The notes under the pieces were generated by a model. It had not been told where the DNA came from and did no database searches. It worked only from the letters and a program-made list of their open reading frames with translations. A stretch of DNA of 64,000 nt, taken from the NCBI GenBank assembly GCA_012934845.2, contig WNNJ02000599.1, positions 310,001 through 374,000 of the forward strand, read 5' to 3'. This DNA comes from Pomphorhynchus laevis. Taxonomy: Eukaryota > Acanthocephala > Palaeacanthocephala > Echinorhynchida > Pomphorhynchidae. Numbering within the stretch: position 1 is the first letter of the stretch; each line of letters begins with the position of its first letter. Positions 19,830 through 31,062 of the stretch are shown here, one piece after another. Both the position numbers and the translations under genes were made by a program.

Positions 19830-20760
19830 GCTCAGTCATAGTATCAGGTACTATCGGATTTTGCACAGCCTTTTGTCCTCAGCATCACGAACAGGCGTCT
19901 GATAAAGGCTTTGGCTGCTGGACCGTGTCCGCTGCATGTTTCAATTGAGACAGACTGAAAATTGCATGTTCTTTGAGCGATATATGCATATTTTGACAGT
20001 TTTTCGTGTTTCGGAGAGTCCTGTCACCTTTCTGGCACCAACGGCAGCATGAATAGCGTAGCTAGCGGTAATAATGCTTTGACAAGTGTAATCCCAAACC
20101 AAGTGAAGGCCGCCTATCAATGACACTTCTGAACAACCAAGGCCCTTCGGCTCTTATCGGCGTGAAATTTCGGCGCTACAGCGCGTTTGTCGCACCAACT
20201 TGTTTATTTTTGTATGACGAGCCTGTATTGTCTTGAGCTGTAAACAGTCTAGTGCGTGGTGGCCGAACGCATCTGACTTGTCGCCACAAACACATGTGAA
20301 CTCTTTAGCGAAAGGAACTCCCAGTCGCATGCCAATCGATATTGTGAAAGTCGTATTCTTTATTCGGATGCTAACCGCTGTAATCGGCAATGCCTGCAGA
20401 AAGGCTCTAGAAAAAAGGCTCAATCACAAACGTGATATGTCCGTCGTTGTTCCGCAATTTTGTAGAAGACATTGAAACTTTGATGTTTGTCTTGGCACTG
20501 ACAAGACCACCAACTGATATGACCACTATTGTTTAATCGCAATGGTGAAGCGGACTGCTAAGACTGAATCTCTCTAGCAACCACCCTATCAGATCGTTTT
20601 GTCTGGACAGAGATTAACATAATGCTGGAATGACATTTTTGATAGTAAGGTATGGTCCAATCCCAACGATACTGATGGGTAGAGTTGAATGGAACTAGGC
20701 ATGTGCAGTTCAACACATGACTGGATGTGTGCTGGTCATTTTCATCGAGCATCCATTCAG
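19830..20760 (-). pseudogene. R2-type family B element, C-terminal half
   Basis: Minus-strand relic. From 20750: WDWTIPYYQKCHSS and RSDRVVAREI (family RWTAPLFEKEF and RARLLAPSI). 20423-20154 carries the signature LQALPITAVSIRIKN, then the metal-binding block CVCGDKSDAFGHHALDC with RHTKINKLV. 20126-19941 carries GGLHLVWDYTC, the restriction-like endonuclease strand with its acidic residue, and 19940-19850 gives VSIETCSGHGPAAKAFI. Frames shift at the joins and stops are present. The RT is absent, so this is a 5'-truncated insertion. A hairpin marks its upstream edge. Confidence 0.72.
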
Positions 20761-20773
20761 GATGCTCGATGAA
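20741..20773. repeat. 14-bp-arm hairpin at edge of family B copy
   Basis: TTCATCGAGCATCC (20741-20754), spacer ATTCA, GGATGCTCGATGAA (20760-20773). Followed by two direct copies of AATTCAAATTTGCATAACGG at about 20772 and 20810. Confidence 0.85.
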
Positions 20774-20912
20774 TTCAAATTTGCATAACGGAGTTATGTC
20801 AAATCAATTCAAATTTGCATAACGGAGTTTTGATTTTTCGTGTATACCATCGTTTAAGCAATATCAAAATGTTTTTAATCTGCATCATTGAAATTAACAA
20901 TACTCTTTTAAC

Positions 20913-21092
20913 GATTTTTGCTCAGATTCCCATGGATTTGAGGCCATAGAAGAGAAAGTAGAAGACATAAATAGTTGAAGACCGAAGTTGTGCTGCCGTT
21001 TTTTCTGACTATGATATGACTTGTGTTTTTTTCTTGTATGCTACTTATAGGTTATTGATGTATTTAATAAAATCGTTGTTGTTGATTTTTGC
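20913..21092 (+). mobile_element. 5'-truncated LINE copy (3' UTR only) with target duplication
   Basis: From 20922 the sequence follows the last codons and 3' UTR of the APE-type LINE (CAGATTCCCATGGATTTGAG against CAGATCCCCCTGGACCTGAG at 17642), including GGCCATAGAAGA and a TATTTAATAAAATCGTTG end like copy 2. GATTTTTGC flanks it at 20913-20921 and 21084-21092. A classic short TPRT insertion of about 160 bp. Confidence 0.75.
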
Positions 21093-21099
21093 GAAAACT

Positions 21100-21650
21100 T
21101 TTTACATTGCATAATTTTATCATTGAAATTTTTTTAAATTTTCCTCTGTTTTTCTACATACATATTGTAGATTTGTGTACAACATATTTGACTTTCAAAT
21201 AGTAAATTTTTTCGTAGAGATCGTTAATAAATATATTAATCATGACTTTCAGAATTTATTTAGTTATTTGCTTAGAAGTACATTTGCACATTTTAGGTAC
21301 TAACATTCCAATGAAGAATGAAAATTACCTGCGATTAACTGCATATGACTGATTGTAAGTTAGTTGATTTAACATGGACGTGTTTCCTGTCATCAAGAAT
21401 GTGCAAATACACATTTTTTTCATAAGCTGAATTGTTCCTTAAATAAATACGTTTAATAAAATAATTAAATAAACTACCTACTTGGCAATACAATCTGCGC
21501 ACAAAATTGTTGCATAATGATCACTTTTAAATGGCAGATTTCATTCAAAAAATGTAGTTCATACTAAATAAAAATACAGTATTTAACTAATATATTTTGA
21601 TCACTTAGCTTAGCATACATTTATTTGTTGGATATGCGAAATATAATATT
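21100..21650. other. Unassigned AT-rich DNA
   Basis: No supported gene or repeat. Confidence 0.4.
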
Positions 21651-21654
21651 TTAA

Positions 21655-21935
21655 TAAATTAAATTTGAATGAGGAATGCGACGGTGTGATAACATTTAAA
21701 TTTTAATTTGAAGAAAGCTGGCAAAAACCATCGCAAAATTTATTTAATTGATTATTTCTATGCCTAGCTGGCATCATCTTAAGCAATTGTAAGAACTTAA
21801 AATTGTCTTGATTATAATAAGTTCTTACAATTGCTTAAGATGATGCCAGCTAGGCATAGAAATATTTTATTAAACAAATTTTGCAATGGTTTTTGCCAGC
21901 TTTCTTCAAATTCAAATTAAAATATTTTTATAATT
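21655..21935. mobile_element. Foldback element, family F2, complete
   Basis: Arms about 21706-21799 and 21818-21913 mirror each other: AATTTGAAGAAAGCTGGCAA, CCATCGCAAAATTT, CATAGAAAT-type box (TATTTCTATGCCTAGCTGGC), ATCATCTTAAGCAATTG, TAAGAACTTA, around an 18-nt centre. A half copy lies at 27485-27620. Non-autonomous, no coding sequence. Confidence 0.8.
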
Positions 21936-22130
21936 TTGAATATATTTTTATATAATTTTATAGCTAGTCTTTTATCTTAGAAATTGACCAATAAAATATA
22001 TTTTTAAACTATAAAATATTTCCTATTATATTAACTAATAAATCATCAGTCAATCATAAATAAATCATTATATTTATAAAATAGATATCTTATGGTTACT
22101 TAATAGTTATTTTATGGATATTTTATGAAT

Positions 22131-22289
22131 ACTTTCATAAATATCTTGGTTTTCCCGCATTTGTATTGGCTTGACTAAAGAATTAATTAATCTTTTCAAT
22201 TAATGCTTGCATTTTATATATGTATCTCCTACAAACTATTTATCTTAAAAATTATACAAAGTTAACTTGAAAATATTGTAATCATTTGA
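22131..22289. repeat. 159-bp segment duplicated at 27952-28110
   Basis: Near identical (one difference noticed, TTATCTT against TCATCTT). Begins ACTTTCATAAATATCTTGG and ends TTGTAATCATTTGA. Each copy lies a few hundred bases downstream of an F2 foldback element. Confidence 0.85.
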
Positions 22290-22925
22290 CTTTTATTTGA
22301 TTACTATTCTAAAATTATTCTTGATTTTAGTCAAATTTATTCATAACTATTTTATGGTTAATAATTACAAATAACTATTAATAGTTATTTATAAAATAGT
22401 TTAAATAGATATAAAAATTATATAAACGTAAATATAACATGCTATTTACAGTGAATCTAACAAAAATATTGTTGATTTTTAATATGCATTACTGATTATG
22501 GTAATTATGAACAAGTCTTTATTATTGAGATATGAATACAAAAAAACACTGCATCAGTTATCTTAGGTAAATTTTTTACAAGCTAAATAAAAATACAAAA
22601 ACATCAACCATTGTTAATCGCCTAAAATAAAAACTTTTCTTAATATCTTTGTATGCGCCAACTCCACGTCTTTGTCCGCATTCTTCTCAGCTCATAGCAT
22701 GTGATTTAATTATCACGATATTACAAAACGATGCTATTGTTGCAATCAGCTGTATGTATATTGTTTTTCTATAAATACTATGTCGAACTTAACCTACGCT
22801 AGGTAACGAAGCACGGCATATTCGCTGTCCGCATTTATGTACATGACAATTTTCTCTAATAGCAAATTTGACATGCTTTTAAATAAAGGACAGACAAAAT
22901 TGATCGAATATACGAATAATTAAGC
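22290..22925. other. Unassigned DNA
   Basis: AT-rich with a slightly GC-richer part near 22650-22850. No gene supported. Confidence 0.4.
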
Positions 22926-23110
22926 TGATGAATTAGATTAGATAACTGAGTCTACATATTTTATACTATTTATAAATTAAAAATAAAGATAAATAATTAT
23001 AAATAATTATAGAAAATATCCAAAAAAATAAAAATAAATAATAAAAGATTTTTTTAAATTTAAATTTAAAATTAAAATTTAAACATTTATAAATAATAAT
23101 GCATATAAAA
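22925..23110 (-). repeat. PLE-1 terminal block, partial
   Basis: AGATAACTGAGTCTACATAT then AT-rich core (TTTATAAATTAAAAATAAAG). Lies just downstream of the family B copy at 23154. Confidence 0.5.
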
Positions 23111-23153
23111 GTTACAGAAAAAAATTTGTATAGTTTGTGATATTTCAGTACTG

Positions 23154-25870
23154 TTAAGTTGGAATGTTTCCGTCTCGATCGACCTCTAACAGGCACGCTG
23201 CAATTCTCCGCTGCACTGCACAGCTTAAACGCTGCAAGAGGAAATTGGCAGCTCTTTGATCATCTGTTGCCACCACCAACATATTGCCCAGTTTTGTCAA
23301 AAAATTCGAAGTTATCGGCCCGACAGCACTAATTGTGTCGATCGCCAACGGCACAAATTTATATTGCGATTCGTCAATACATGTATATTTGGCCTTCTTT
23401 CGATCCTCTGCCAATCTAGCAACCTCCCCGGCCCCAGAGATCGCACTAGGCAAATGACTGGCAGCAAGAATGTTGGGACACTTGAAGTCCCATACTAGCA
23501 GACGTTCCCTTTTTCATGGGACTAGTGAAGCACCGTCCGGTATCTTGCCGTCGATTCTGCAGAGTCCGATTGTTTCAAGGCGGGACGGGACACCGGCTGT
23601 GGCAAGGGCGCTACGAATAAGTGTGTTTACAGCACTGTGCCGATTGTGCCGAGAAACCACTCTGGGGCAGTCTAGCCCGTGAATACCAGAGGGGTCTGAT
23701 ACGACGCTGCACTCACACTTAAACGAAACCGAGTGGAGGGCTGATGCAAGACATATTGAACTGTCGTTTAGTTTTGTGCCCATCGAAGCTATCGGTAGGG
23801 CATTAAGGTATGCGCCAGACCATCTGATAGATGGGGCTAGCAAGCGGGCCCGATCTTTTGGAAAGGCGCATGAAGCTGTCAGGTGTCGGAATTCCTTCTC
23901 AAACAATGGGGCTGTCCAACGTTTTTGCAAGGTTGTATTCGTTAGAACAGTCAGCTCGAATTTAGTGGTCCAACTCTCTGACGCCGTTCGGTAGTTAAGG
24001 TCACTAGTGCCTGAGCGATTTGCCAAATGCTCTGGGATTAATAGCGCAGTTAAGTCCTTTGTGCGCGAAACAGATGAACAAAAGGCCGGTATAGGCAACT
24101 CTTCCGCACGCAAAACACCCAGTCCACTCATCTTAACAGGTAGCGAGGCTTGACGCCAGGCTATGTCAGAGAGCCTGAGGTTAAGGATTTTGCTAAGAGA
24201 AGTGCGAACTTCCTCGTCGAAGGCTTTCACGAGGCCGCTTGTATAACACGGTGCGCAGCGTAAAAGGAAGTTGATCTTTGGCAGCGTCAAACAATGTCGA
24301 AGTATAAAGAAGGCGTCGTGCTTCGCAAGTTTTGAGAGCTTTCGGCTTACCTGCTGAAGGTGTGTGATAGCCGATTCCAAGAACATATCGAGGTGAAATC
24401 CGGCGCAAAGCGGAGCGCCTAGCAAGTCCGCGGATGACACATAACAGACTTACGTTTGGCATTATATCAAGTAGAGGTTAAATATAGGTACCGCTTTTAG
24501 AAATCACTTGGCATTTGTCTGGCTGTAGGAACAATCCAATTTTTGCTCCTTGAGTTCGAATGTGTTCGACATCATTGATTAGAGTGGAAACTTCTCCCCC
24601 TATGCAGCAGTCATCCAGATACCAACCAGCTAATGGTGACAAAAGGCTGTGGGTCAGACTGTTGATGGAGAGTGAGAACAAACGAGGACCGAGAATATCC
24701 CCTTGTTGTACTCCCTCTTTTGAATCAATCACACTGTCCTCGAAGAGAAGTGTGCTTGGGTAATCGTAGCCCATTTCCACAAAGTCCTGGATCCCCGGAA
24801 TTTCCTTCTTCACAACCTGAAAGACTGCGCTCCTGCTGATTTAGTTAAAGGCATTTCCGAAGTCTAACTTTACCATCGCTGAATTGCCTACCAAACCGTG
24901 TTCAGCAAAACATCTCGCTGCATGAATTGCGGCCTCGACACCACCAGGCACACCGACGCCAAGTTGATTTGGAAGAAGCATGCCAACCACTCTCTCGGTA
25001 GCAAATCTGCAAGCCACCTTAGCAGCTAGCCGGCGGAAGGTACACCCAACAGCTATAGGTCTAACTCCACCGTCCCCTTTTACGAAATCCAGAAGCTTGG
25101 CTCCGCATAATATAGGCCTTATCGAGATTGCCACTTTACCCGCCCGACAAGACAGAAGGACCCGAAATAAGTGGACTTAAATCGAGATTTGACCGCGGAC
25201 GTGCGCAGCTTTTATTATGAAGTAACCGCCGTTCTGTTAGTTTGCGACGCAAAAGCTCGATAGTCTGCTCGTCCGCACTCAACAGCTGGTTGTTATCGGC
25301 AAGCAGTCGTACCGCTCCACGAATATCACCATCCTCCAACTTATCACAAACCTTGTTTCGAAGTTTATCATCCCGGCGATATACAGGTTTAGTTCTTGTT
25401 GTACTAATTGTTGTGATTGCCCCTTGACCGTACGACATGCATGCTGACTTTAACGTCGACCCTAGCGACATATTACACTTACCCCTGTTCGTTAGTGGCA
25501 CGCGCAAGACTGATTTCGCGAATCCGAGGAGTTGCATCCATGGGTTATCGTTTAGCGGGCAAGCGTTGACAGCATTTATTAGTTCGACAAGCTTGGTTGC
25601 TACTGTGGGCCTCGCTTCACGTGGTATTCGCCGAACCAGACGTACGTTCTCGCAAAGTAGTTCCATGCTCGACAACGAACTTTGGAGGCTTGGAAAAGCG
25701 GCTGGATTGCCATTGGAGTAGGCAGCTGCTGTATTTAGTTTCTGAATCGTTTGGAGGCTTGCCGGAGCCAGGGCAAGTTGAGCCTCGACCGTGCTGCCGA
25801 ACAAGTCCACTTGCCACAGGCATAAAATCCCGGTAGCATACGGAGCATTGTACTCGCATAAATCCGTTGT
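23154..25870 (-). pseudogene. R2-type family B non-LTR retrotransposon, best copy
   Basis: Minus-strand element, almost full length. Order: N-terminal finger CSVCYRDF...RQHG...CPG (25859-25760); spacer protein 25810-25136 (VRRIPREARPTVATKLVELI, KLEDGDIRGAVRLLA); RT blocks GVRPIAVGCTFRRL, VKLDFGNAFN (25134-24841), GVQQGDILGP and WYLDD (24813-24478); thumb and post-RT (FFILRHCLTLPKINFLLR); zinc-binding CECSVVSDPSGIHGLDC with RHNRH, and IPDG, then after a shift LLVWDFKCPN and KKAKYTCIDESQYKFVPLAI (24440-23154). The last parts match the CCHC plus PD..D restriction-like endonuclease of R2/R4/NeSL-type elements. It is broken in about six places: frameshifts near 25780, 24815 and 23513 and interruptions near 25136, 24840 and 24478. 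The catalytic box reads LDD, not ADD, as in the 41 kb copy, so that is a family trait. Confidence 0.8.
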
Positions 25871-25924
25871 AAGAATGTATGTATAATAGATTGTATTTAG
25901 ACGTTCTGAAAATCCTTCGACACT

Positions 25925-26215
25925 TGTAATTAGCTAGAACACTTATAAATTTTCTTGGAAATTAAAATCAATTTTTATGAATTGACTAATGAATAACAGA
26001 CGATGTATCAGAATAAGGATACGTAGTCATCAGGAGGAACTGCTATGCTATCAGGTTCCGGCCTTAATTGCTCGATCTAACATATCAGCGGGGACAAATA
26101 CACGCTTATGATGTATCTCCTCTGATGAAATTTGATTATCTACTATTATATTCTAATACTAAGTATATTATTTATTATCCATCCATAAAAATTTGCCACT
26201 TAAGAGTTAAAAAGT
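25925..26215 (-). repeat. PLE-1 terminal block plus last codons, truncated
   Basis: TTTTTATGAATTGACTAATG, CTGCTATGCTATCAGG, ATGATGTATCTCCTCTGATG, TTATTTATTATCCATCCATA, TTTGCCACTTAAGAGTT. Same order as 41990-42290. Directly upstream of the family B start. Confidence 0.7.
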
Positions 26216-26219
26216 AAAG

Positions 26220-27150
26220 TTAAAGATAAAAATTTGCTGTAAAAAAATAGTTGAGTTTAGCATTTGAAATTAATCGGTAAAATTAATTACGAATAAATTA
26301 ATCAGTGCCGAAATGAAATGTAAAGTCATTATTGTTATAATGAAATTAATTGTAATAAATTGAGAATATTTATTGTAATACTTGAGAATTTATTTAAGTA
26401 TTCTCAACTAAAAGAATCAGTTGTTCATTTTTTCATGATATTCCTTGTTTAAATCGCCGTTTATGTAGTTTCCATATTTCATAAAAATTTTCCAACTCTT
26501 AACATCTCGGCAGCAAAATTTTCATTTAAAATCAGGCAAATCTTGTAATAATTGAAATAATACTTACTAAACTTATAATAGTATTGAAACAACGTTGTAT
26601 CTGCTTGCTATGACCAAGTGACATGACGATACGAAGTTTGCTAAATTGAAAATAAATAGAGTAAACAGTATTTTGCACAATGGTGTCGATATTATAATAT
26701 CCTAAATTGTATTTTTATTCTTTTTCTATGCTTGATCTTTGGAATAAATCAAAGATAAATTCGTCATTGTAATTTATTAATTTTAATATCGTAAATATTT
26801 ATGAAATATCTACACCTTAAATTAATTTACACATTTCTGATGTTCTGATGTTATTAAAATTTGCATTTAATAAATTTATAAAATTTACTTTAGAACGTTC
26901 ATCTAGCAAATTTAATTAATATTTATATCAATTAATTATAACTAATTGATATAATTATCTATGTAGATTAAATAGGAAAGCTTAATTCACCTTTCATTTG
27001 GATGACTGTATGCTAATTAACAGCATTTATTTTATCAAACAGTTGCCGCGAAAAATGCATTTCATGATTTAAGTCAATAAAAATATATATTCTGATATCA
27101 TTCAATTTAGCCACTCCTGTCTTTCGCATGTGGAAATTAAGTATTAATTA
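26220..27150. other. Unassigned AT-rich DNA
   Basis: No supported gene. A minus-strand stretch near 26530-26440 (LNENFAAEMLRVGKFL) recalls the PLE-1 C-terminus but is too short to call. Confidence 0.35.
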
Positions 27151-27435
27151 CTACTGATAAAAATGCTGTAATTTACAAAGTAAGGTAGTGAAGTTCCTAG
27201 TGATAAGATACCCAGGCGGTACTTTTAAAAATCCGAAAGAAAAAATGTAAGTTTTGATCGAGCCAATAAAACGGAAACCTTTTAATACTGGACACTGGAA
27301 GATGATGATTAATGAGCATTTTGAGGGTTTATTGCAGAATTTACAAGTGTTTGTGCAGATATGAAATTGACATTTATTTACACAAAGGCGGTCATGGTAA
27401 CCGTTAATTAAAGCACTGATGACCAAAACTCTCCT
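27151..27435 (-). pseudogene. Possible LINE C-terminal zinc-binding region
   Basis: The 91-codon frame reads LINGYHDRLCVN, CKFCNKPSKCS, then IFQCPVLKGFRFIGS. It resembles the tail after RNase H in I/Jockey-type LINEs (TGH..L..., CxFC, ...CPxL...R...G). No RNase H core is visible upstream. A splice-like donor follows LK, so a Cys-rich host exon is the alternative. Confidence 0.35.
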
Positions 27436-27484
27436 TTTTGAATTTAGTAAAGTTTAGTTGCGGTATATCATAAAAATATATTAA

Positions 27485-27620
27485 TGTAAATTGAATTTGA
27501 ACGAGGAATGCGACGGTGTGATAACATTTAAATTTGAAAAAAGATGGCAAAAGCCATCGCAAAATTTATTTAATTAAATATTTCGATGCCTAGCTGGCAT
27601 CATCTTCAGCAATCTGAAAA
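27485..27620. repeat. Half copy of foldback family F2
   Basis: GAATGCGACGGTGTGATAAC, ATGGCAAAAGCCATCGCAAA and ATGCCTAGCTGGCATCATCT match 21665-21780; the mirror arm is missing. A short GTAGGTTTAGCACTAACTT direct repeat follows at 27665-27735. Confidence 0.7.
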
Positions 27621-27951
27621 TTATGTATTAAAATTATGTATTAGTAGCAATTAGTGGGTAAAGTAGGTTTAGTAGGTTTAGCACTAACTTAGTAGGCTCA
27701 AAGTAGGCTCAGTAGGTTTAGCACTAACTTTTTAAATCTATTTTATTATAATCGTCACTAACAGTTTAAATAAAATCGTAAACCAATGGTTAATTTACCA
27801 CTTTTGTGTAAGATGACTTGACATGATATTGTTTGCAACATACTGGCTAAATTGTACATTTTTCTGTGATTTCAAAAATACCAAAGACACCATATGCGCG
27901 GCAGCTTCAGTGTAATCACGAAGACGCTCTTCTAATCTCGCTACACTACCC

Positions 27952-28110
27952 ACTTTCATAAATATCTTGGTTTTCCCGCATTTGTATTGGCTTGACTAAA
28001 GAATTAATTAATCTTTTCAATTAATGCTTGCATTTTATATATGTATCTCCTACAAACTATTCATCTTAAAAATTATACAAAGTTAACTTGAAAATATTGT
28101 AATCATTTGA
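27952..28110. repeat. 159-bp duplicate of 22131-22289
   Basis: See 22131-22289; nearly identical, so a recent duplication or a young unrecognised element end. Confidence 0.85.
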
Positions 28111-29150
28111 TAACGATAGTGAGCCATTTGATATCTCTAGTGAGCCATCTCTATACATTCGATTGCATCGAACGTAAGGAGATGATTCATAATATGATTA
28201 TGATTCATAATCATAAATTGTAATTTATTTACATGAACCTAAGCTTACCAATGTCTTTTTAAAATATTTAACAGCACTTATTTGTGTGTTAAATAATAAA
28301 TAAACACTTATTTATTATTATTCCCTTTTAAAAAATTTATATATTTATAATTTAAAATATTATATTCCCTTTTATAAAGATTAGACTTGTATCGAGTTTT
28401 TATGTATTGTCGATATCTCATAAAAAATATAAATAAAATATATATTTATTTAAATACATTTATATTTAAATATTTATATAATATTTAAATATAAATATAT
28501 TCATACAATTATATAATATATAATATATACATTTATATATTTAAATATAAAATAAATATATGAATAAAAATAATTATAATATCAATACATGATGGTAAAT
28601 CATATGTATTTATATAATCATATTTTATATATAATAGTTGTTTGATATATTACAATATATTGTATATATCACAATATATTTTATTGATATATTATAATGT
28701 CCTTAGTATATATGGTTATGAAAATATACTAAACTGACTTCTAGGATCATCCGTTATTCGTTTGTATTGCTATTTTAAATTAAACAGGTAAATAATATTT
28801 TATAGGAAAATATTCTATAAAGACGTTTTGTCAACGAGGCATAAAAAACAAATATCAGTTTATATAGTTGACAAATTTTATATTTATGTATTTACGTACT
28901 AAATTAGATTCAGTGAATTGAATTTGACTTCACTGATTCAGTAGTCAGTGAACTAATAAAATTCAGATTAAATAACTAATCTGAATCATAAATACAATTA
29001 ATGTGATCATATATCACATTAATTTTGGTTAAAAATTTCAACTGATAGATATGTAAAGTAAATAAAAAATTATAAATTATATTTTTTTCGATGGAGAAAC
29101 TTTATAACTTATTTTACAATTAATTATACTCAACGTCTTAAAACGTCTCC
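28110..29150. other. AT-rich DNA, no gene
   Basis: Long runs of TATATTTAAATATTTATATA-type words (28400-28690). Nothing else recognised. Confidence 0.45.
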
Positions 29151-29152
29151 GC

Positions 29153-29184
29153 ACTCGCGATCGGATATTTATCCGATCGCGAGT
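29153..29184. repeat. Perfect 15-bp-arm palindrome
   Basis: ACTCGCGATCGGATA (29153-29167), spacer TT, TATCCGATCGCGAGT (29170-29184). It stands out as GC-rich in a very AT-rich stretch. Confidence 0.9.
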
Positions 29185-29199
29185 TTGAAGATCATATAT

Positions 29200-29300
29200 G
29201 AATGAAGCAATGAATGAAATATCATCATATATGAATGAAACTATGAATGAAATTTCATCATTTATGAATGAAATTATATATTTTATTCATATAATGAATG
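29200..29300. repeat. Short tandem repeat of ATATGAATGAA-type unit
   Basis: Several copies of (ATC)ATATATGAATGAAAT in direct array. Confidence 0.6.
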
Positions 29301-29319
29301 AAATACTTTATTGTCAATA

Positions 29320-29960
29320 ATCAAGTCTTTATAATTGTCAATAAAGCAAACGAGTCGAGTGATCGTCAGCCAACATTAAAAGGACCGAAACGTGAAACGT
29401 AAGCAGTGGATCAGCAACTGATGAGGTCCACCAACACTAAAATATACCGTACTGCTGTTAACTTACAAATAAGATTAAAGCAGCATACAGAATAAAAATT
29501 AGTCATCAAAATTTTAATAGTAACAGTGGCTGCAAAGGTATATCAATTTAAAATTAAGAAACAAACTATAGTAATCATTTGAAATCAGAAATGATTTCAA
29601 TTAAATTTGCAAAATGTTAGATGAAAGTATTTCCTTCAATCTAATTGTCAATAAACCAGGCAAATCGAATGATCATCAGTCAACAATAAAATGATCGAAA
29701 CGTGAAATGTATGTATTGGATCAGTAGCTTATGTGATCCACTAATACTGATATGTAGCGTACCGCTGTTATCTTATGGATTGAATTAAAGCAGCGTGCAG
29801 AATAGAAATAGTCTTCAAAAATTTAACATTGCATAATACTAAAATTAAATTATTTTATTTTTAATGTAAAACAATGGAATTGACAATAGTCAAAATAGTT
29901 AGCCAAATCAGGTATATCAATTATAGTAGCGTGCAGAATAAAAAAGGACAAATTTCCATA
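29320..29960 (+). repeat. S-repeat, two tandem units
   Basis: Unit 1 from about 29335, unit 2 from about 29645, period about 310 bp; a stub follows near 29925. Unit 1 carries the least altered core: GGACCGAAACGTGAAACGTA, then after 16 nt CTGATGAGGTCC. Unit 2 has GATCGAAACGTGAAATGTA and CTTATGTGATCC. Between units: AGTAACAGTGGCTGCAAAGG and GATGAAAGTATTTCCTTC. Non-coding; see the finding on hammerhead-like boxes. Confidence 0.75.
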
Positions 29961-29984
29961 GTAGCAATGGCTGATTGATATTGG

Positions 29985-30515
29985 CTCTCTTCAAAATCAT
30001 TTGAATAATTTAATAGATACATATTTTAAACTAGGTTACTATAAAAATAATATCAAGCATAAAATAGTAAAATATATAAATCAACATAATAATATAAAGA
30101 ATCAATTTTAACTCTTAAGTGGCAAATTTTTATGGATGGATAATAAATAATATACTTTGTATTAGAATAAGATACTAGATAGTTTTATCAGAGGAAATAC
30201 ATCATTAGCATGTATTTGGCCCCGCTGCAATGTTTGGTAGAGGAGTTAGGGACCGAAACCTGATAGCATAGCAATTCCTCCTGATGACCTCTAATTCTTA
30301 TTCTAATACAACGTCTGTTATTTATTACTCAATTCATAAAAATGACGTTTATTTTAAATTTTAATTTTTTATTTTAACTTGATTTAAATTATAGAAAATC
30401 TAAAAACAATTATTAATTTTATTATTTAATTATTAAATTTTAATTTAGCATTATTATGTTTTGTTTAGTTAATAATTATATTTAATACGTAGACTCAGTT
30501 AGCTGATTTGATTTA
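29985..30515 (+). mobile_element. PLE-1, 3' end only
   Basis: Starts in the last coding part ([33 protein letters not shown]), continues AACTCTTAAGTGGCAAATTT, ATGGATGGATAATAAATAAT, the AAATACATCATTAGCATGTATTT hairpin region, GGGACCGAAACCTGATAGC, and ends ACGTAGACTCAGTTAGCTGA. It sits inside S-repeat sequence. 5'-truncated and broken. Confidence 0.75.
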
Positions 30516-30524
30516 TCGGTATTG

Positions 30525-30670
30525 TCGGTACTTTCGATATTTTGATCAGTAGCTGATGAAGTCCACCAATACTGAAATGTGGCGTACTGCTTTTGGCATA
30601 TCTATAGAATCGAAGTAGCGTGCAGTGTCATCAAAAATTTTAATTGTAACAACGACTGCACAATTATATT
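30525..30670 (+). repeat. S-repeat fragment
   Basis: GATCAGTAGCTGATGAAGTC, CCACCAATACTGAAATGTGG, CGTACTGCTTTTGGC, AGTAGCGTGCAGTGTCATC. Follows the PLE-1 end directly. Confidence 0.7.
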
Positions 30671-30753
30671 TATATAATTGTATTAATTATTAATTATTTA
30701 TATAATTATATCAAGAAAATTTATAACTGTTCTAGCAAATTACACAATTTACA

Positions 30754-30953
30754 AGGACTGCGTTTCAGAGGACCGCGTTTCAGAGGACTGCGTTTCAGAG
30801 GACTGCGTTTCAGAGGACCGCGTTTCAGAGGACTGCGTTTCAGAGGACTGCGTTTCAGAGGACCGCGTTTCAGAGGACTGCGTTTCAGAGGACTGCGTTT
30901 CAGAGGACTGCGTTTCAGAGGACCGCGTTTCAGAGGACTGCGTTTCAGAGGAC
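30754..30953. repeat. Minisatellite, 15-bp unit, about 13 copies
   Basis: Unit AGGACTGCGTTTCAG with a C/T variant (GGACCGCG). It lies 110 bp upstream of the family A reading frame. On the minus strand it reads as SSETQ/SSETR repeats, which I take as a by-product. Confidence 0.95.
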
Positions 30954-31062
30954 GTAAGGTCGTACACCCAGGGTACCTCCCGGGTTGAGCACTCGCGCGG
31001 AAGATTACAACTTACTTTGTGACACAAAGACAATCGAAACTAACAATTGAACGTCGCCTTGT

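Noticed and set aside
23256-25836. Many plus-strand open frames across the family B element
   Set aside because: Shadows of the GC-richer minus-strand coding sequence.
27151-27426. EGF-like Cys-rich host exon
   Set aside because: Cys spacing does not fit EGF; the H..L...CxFC...CPxL..R pattern of LINE tails fits better, kept at low confidence.
30180-30300. GGACCGAAAC followed by CTGATGACC in the PLE-1 tail as a ribozyme
   Set aside because: No helix II pairing (CC against CC) and no helix III with a cleavage triplet; likely chance, although PLEs elsewhere are known to carry hammerheads.
30749-31033. Minus-strand SSETQ repeat protein
   Set aside because: Pure translation of a 15-bp minisatellite; no start context, no flanking coding sequence.
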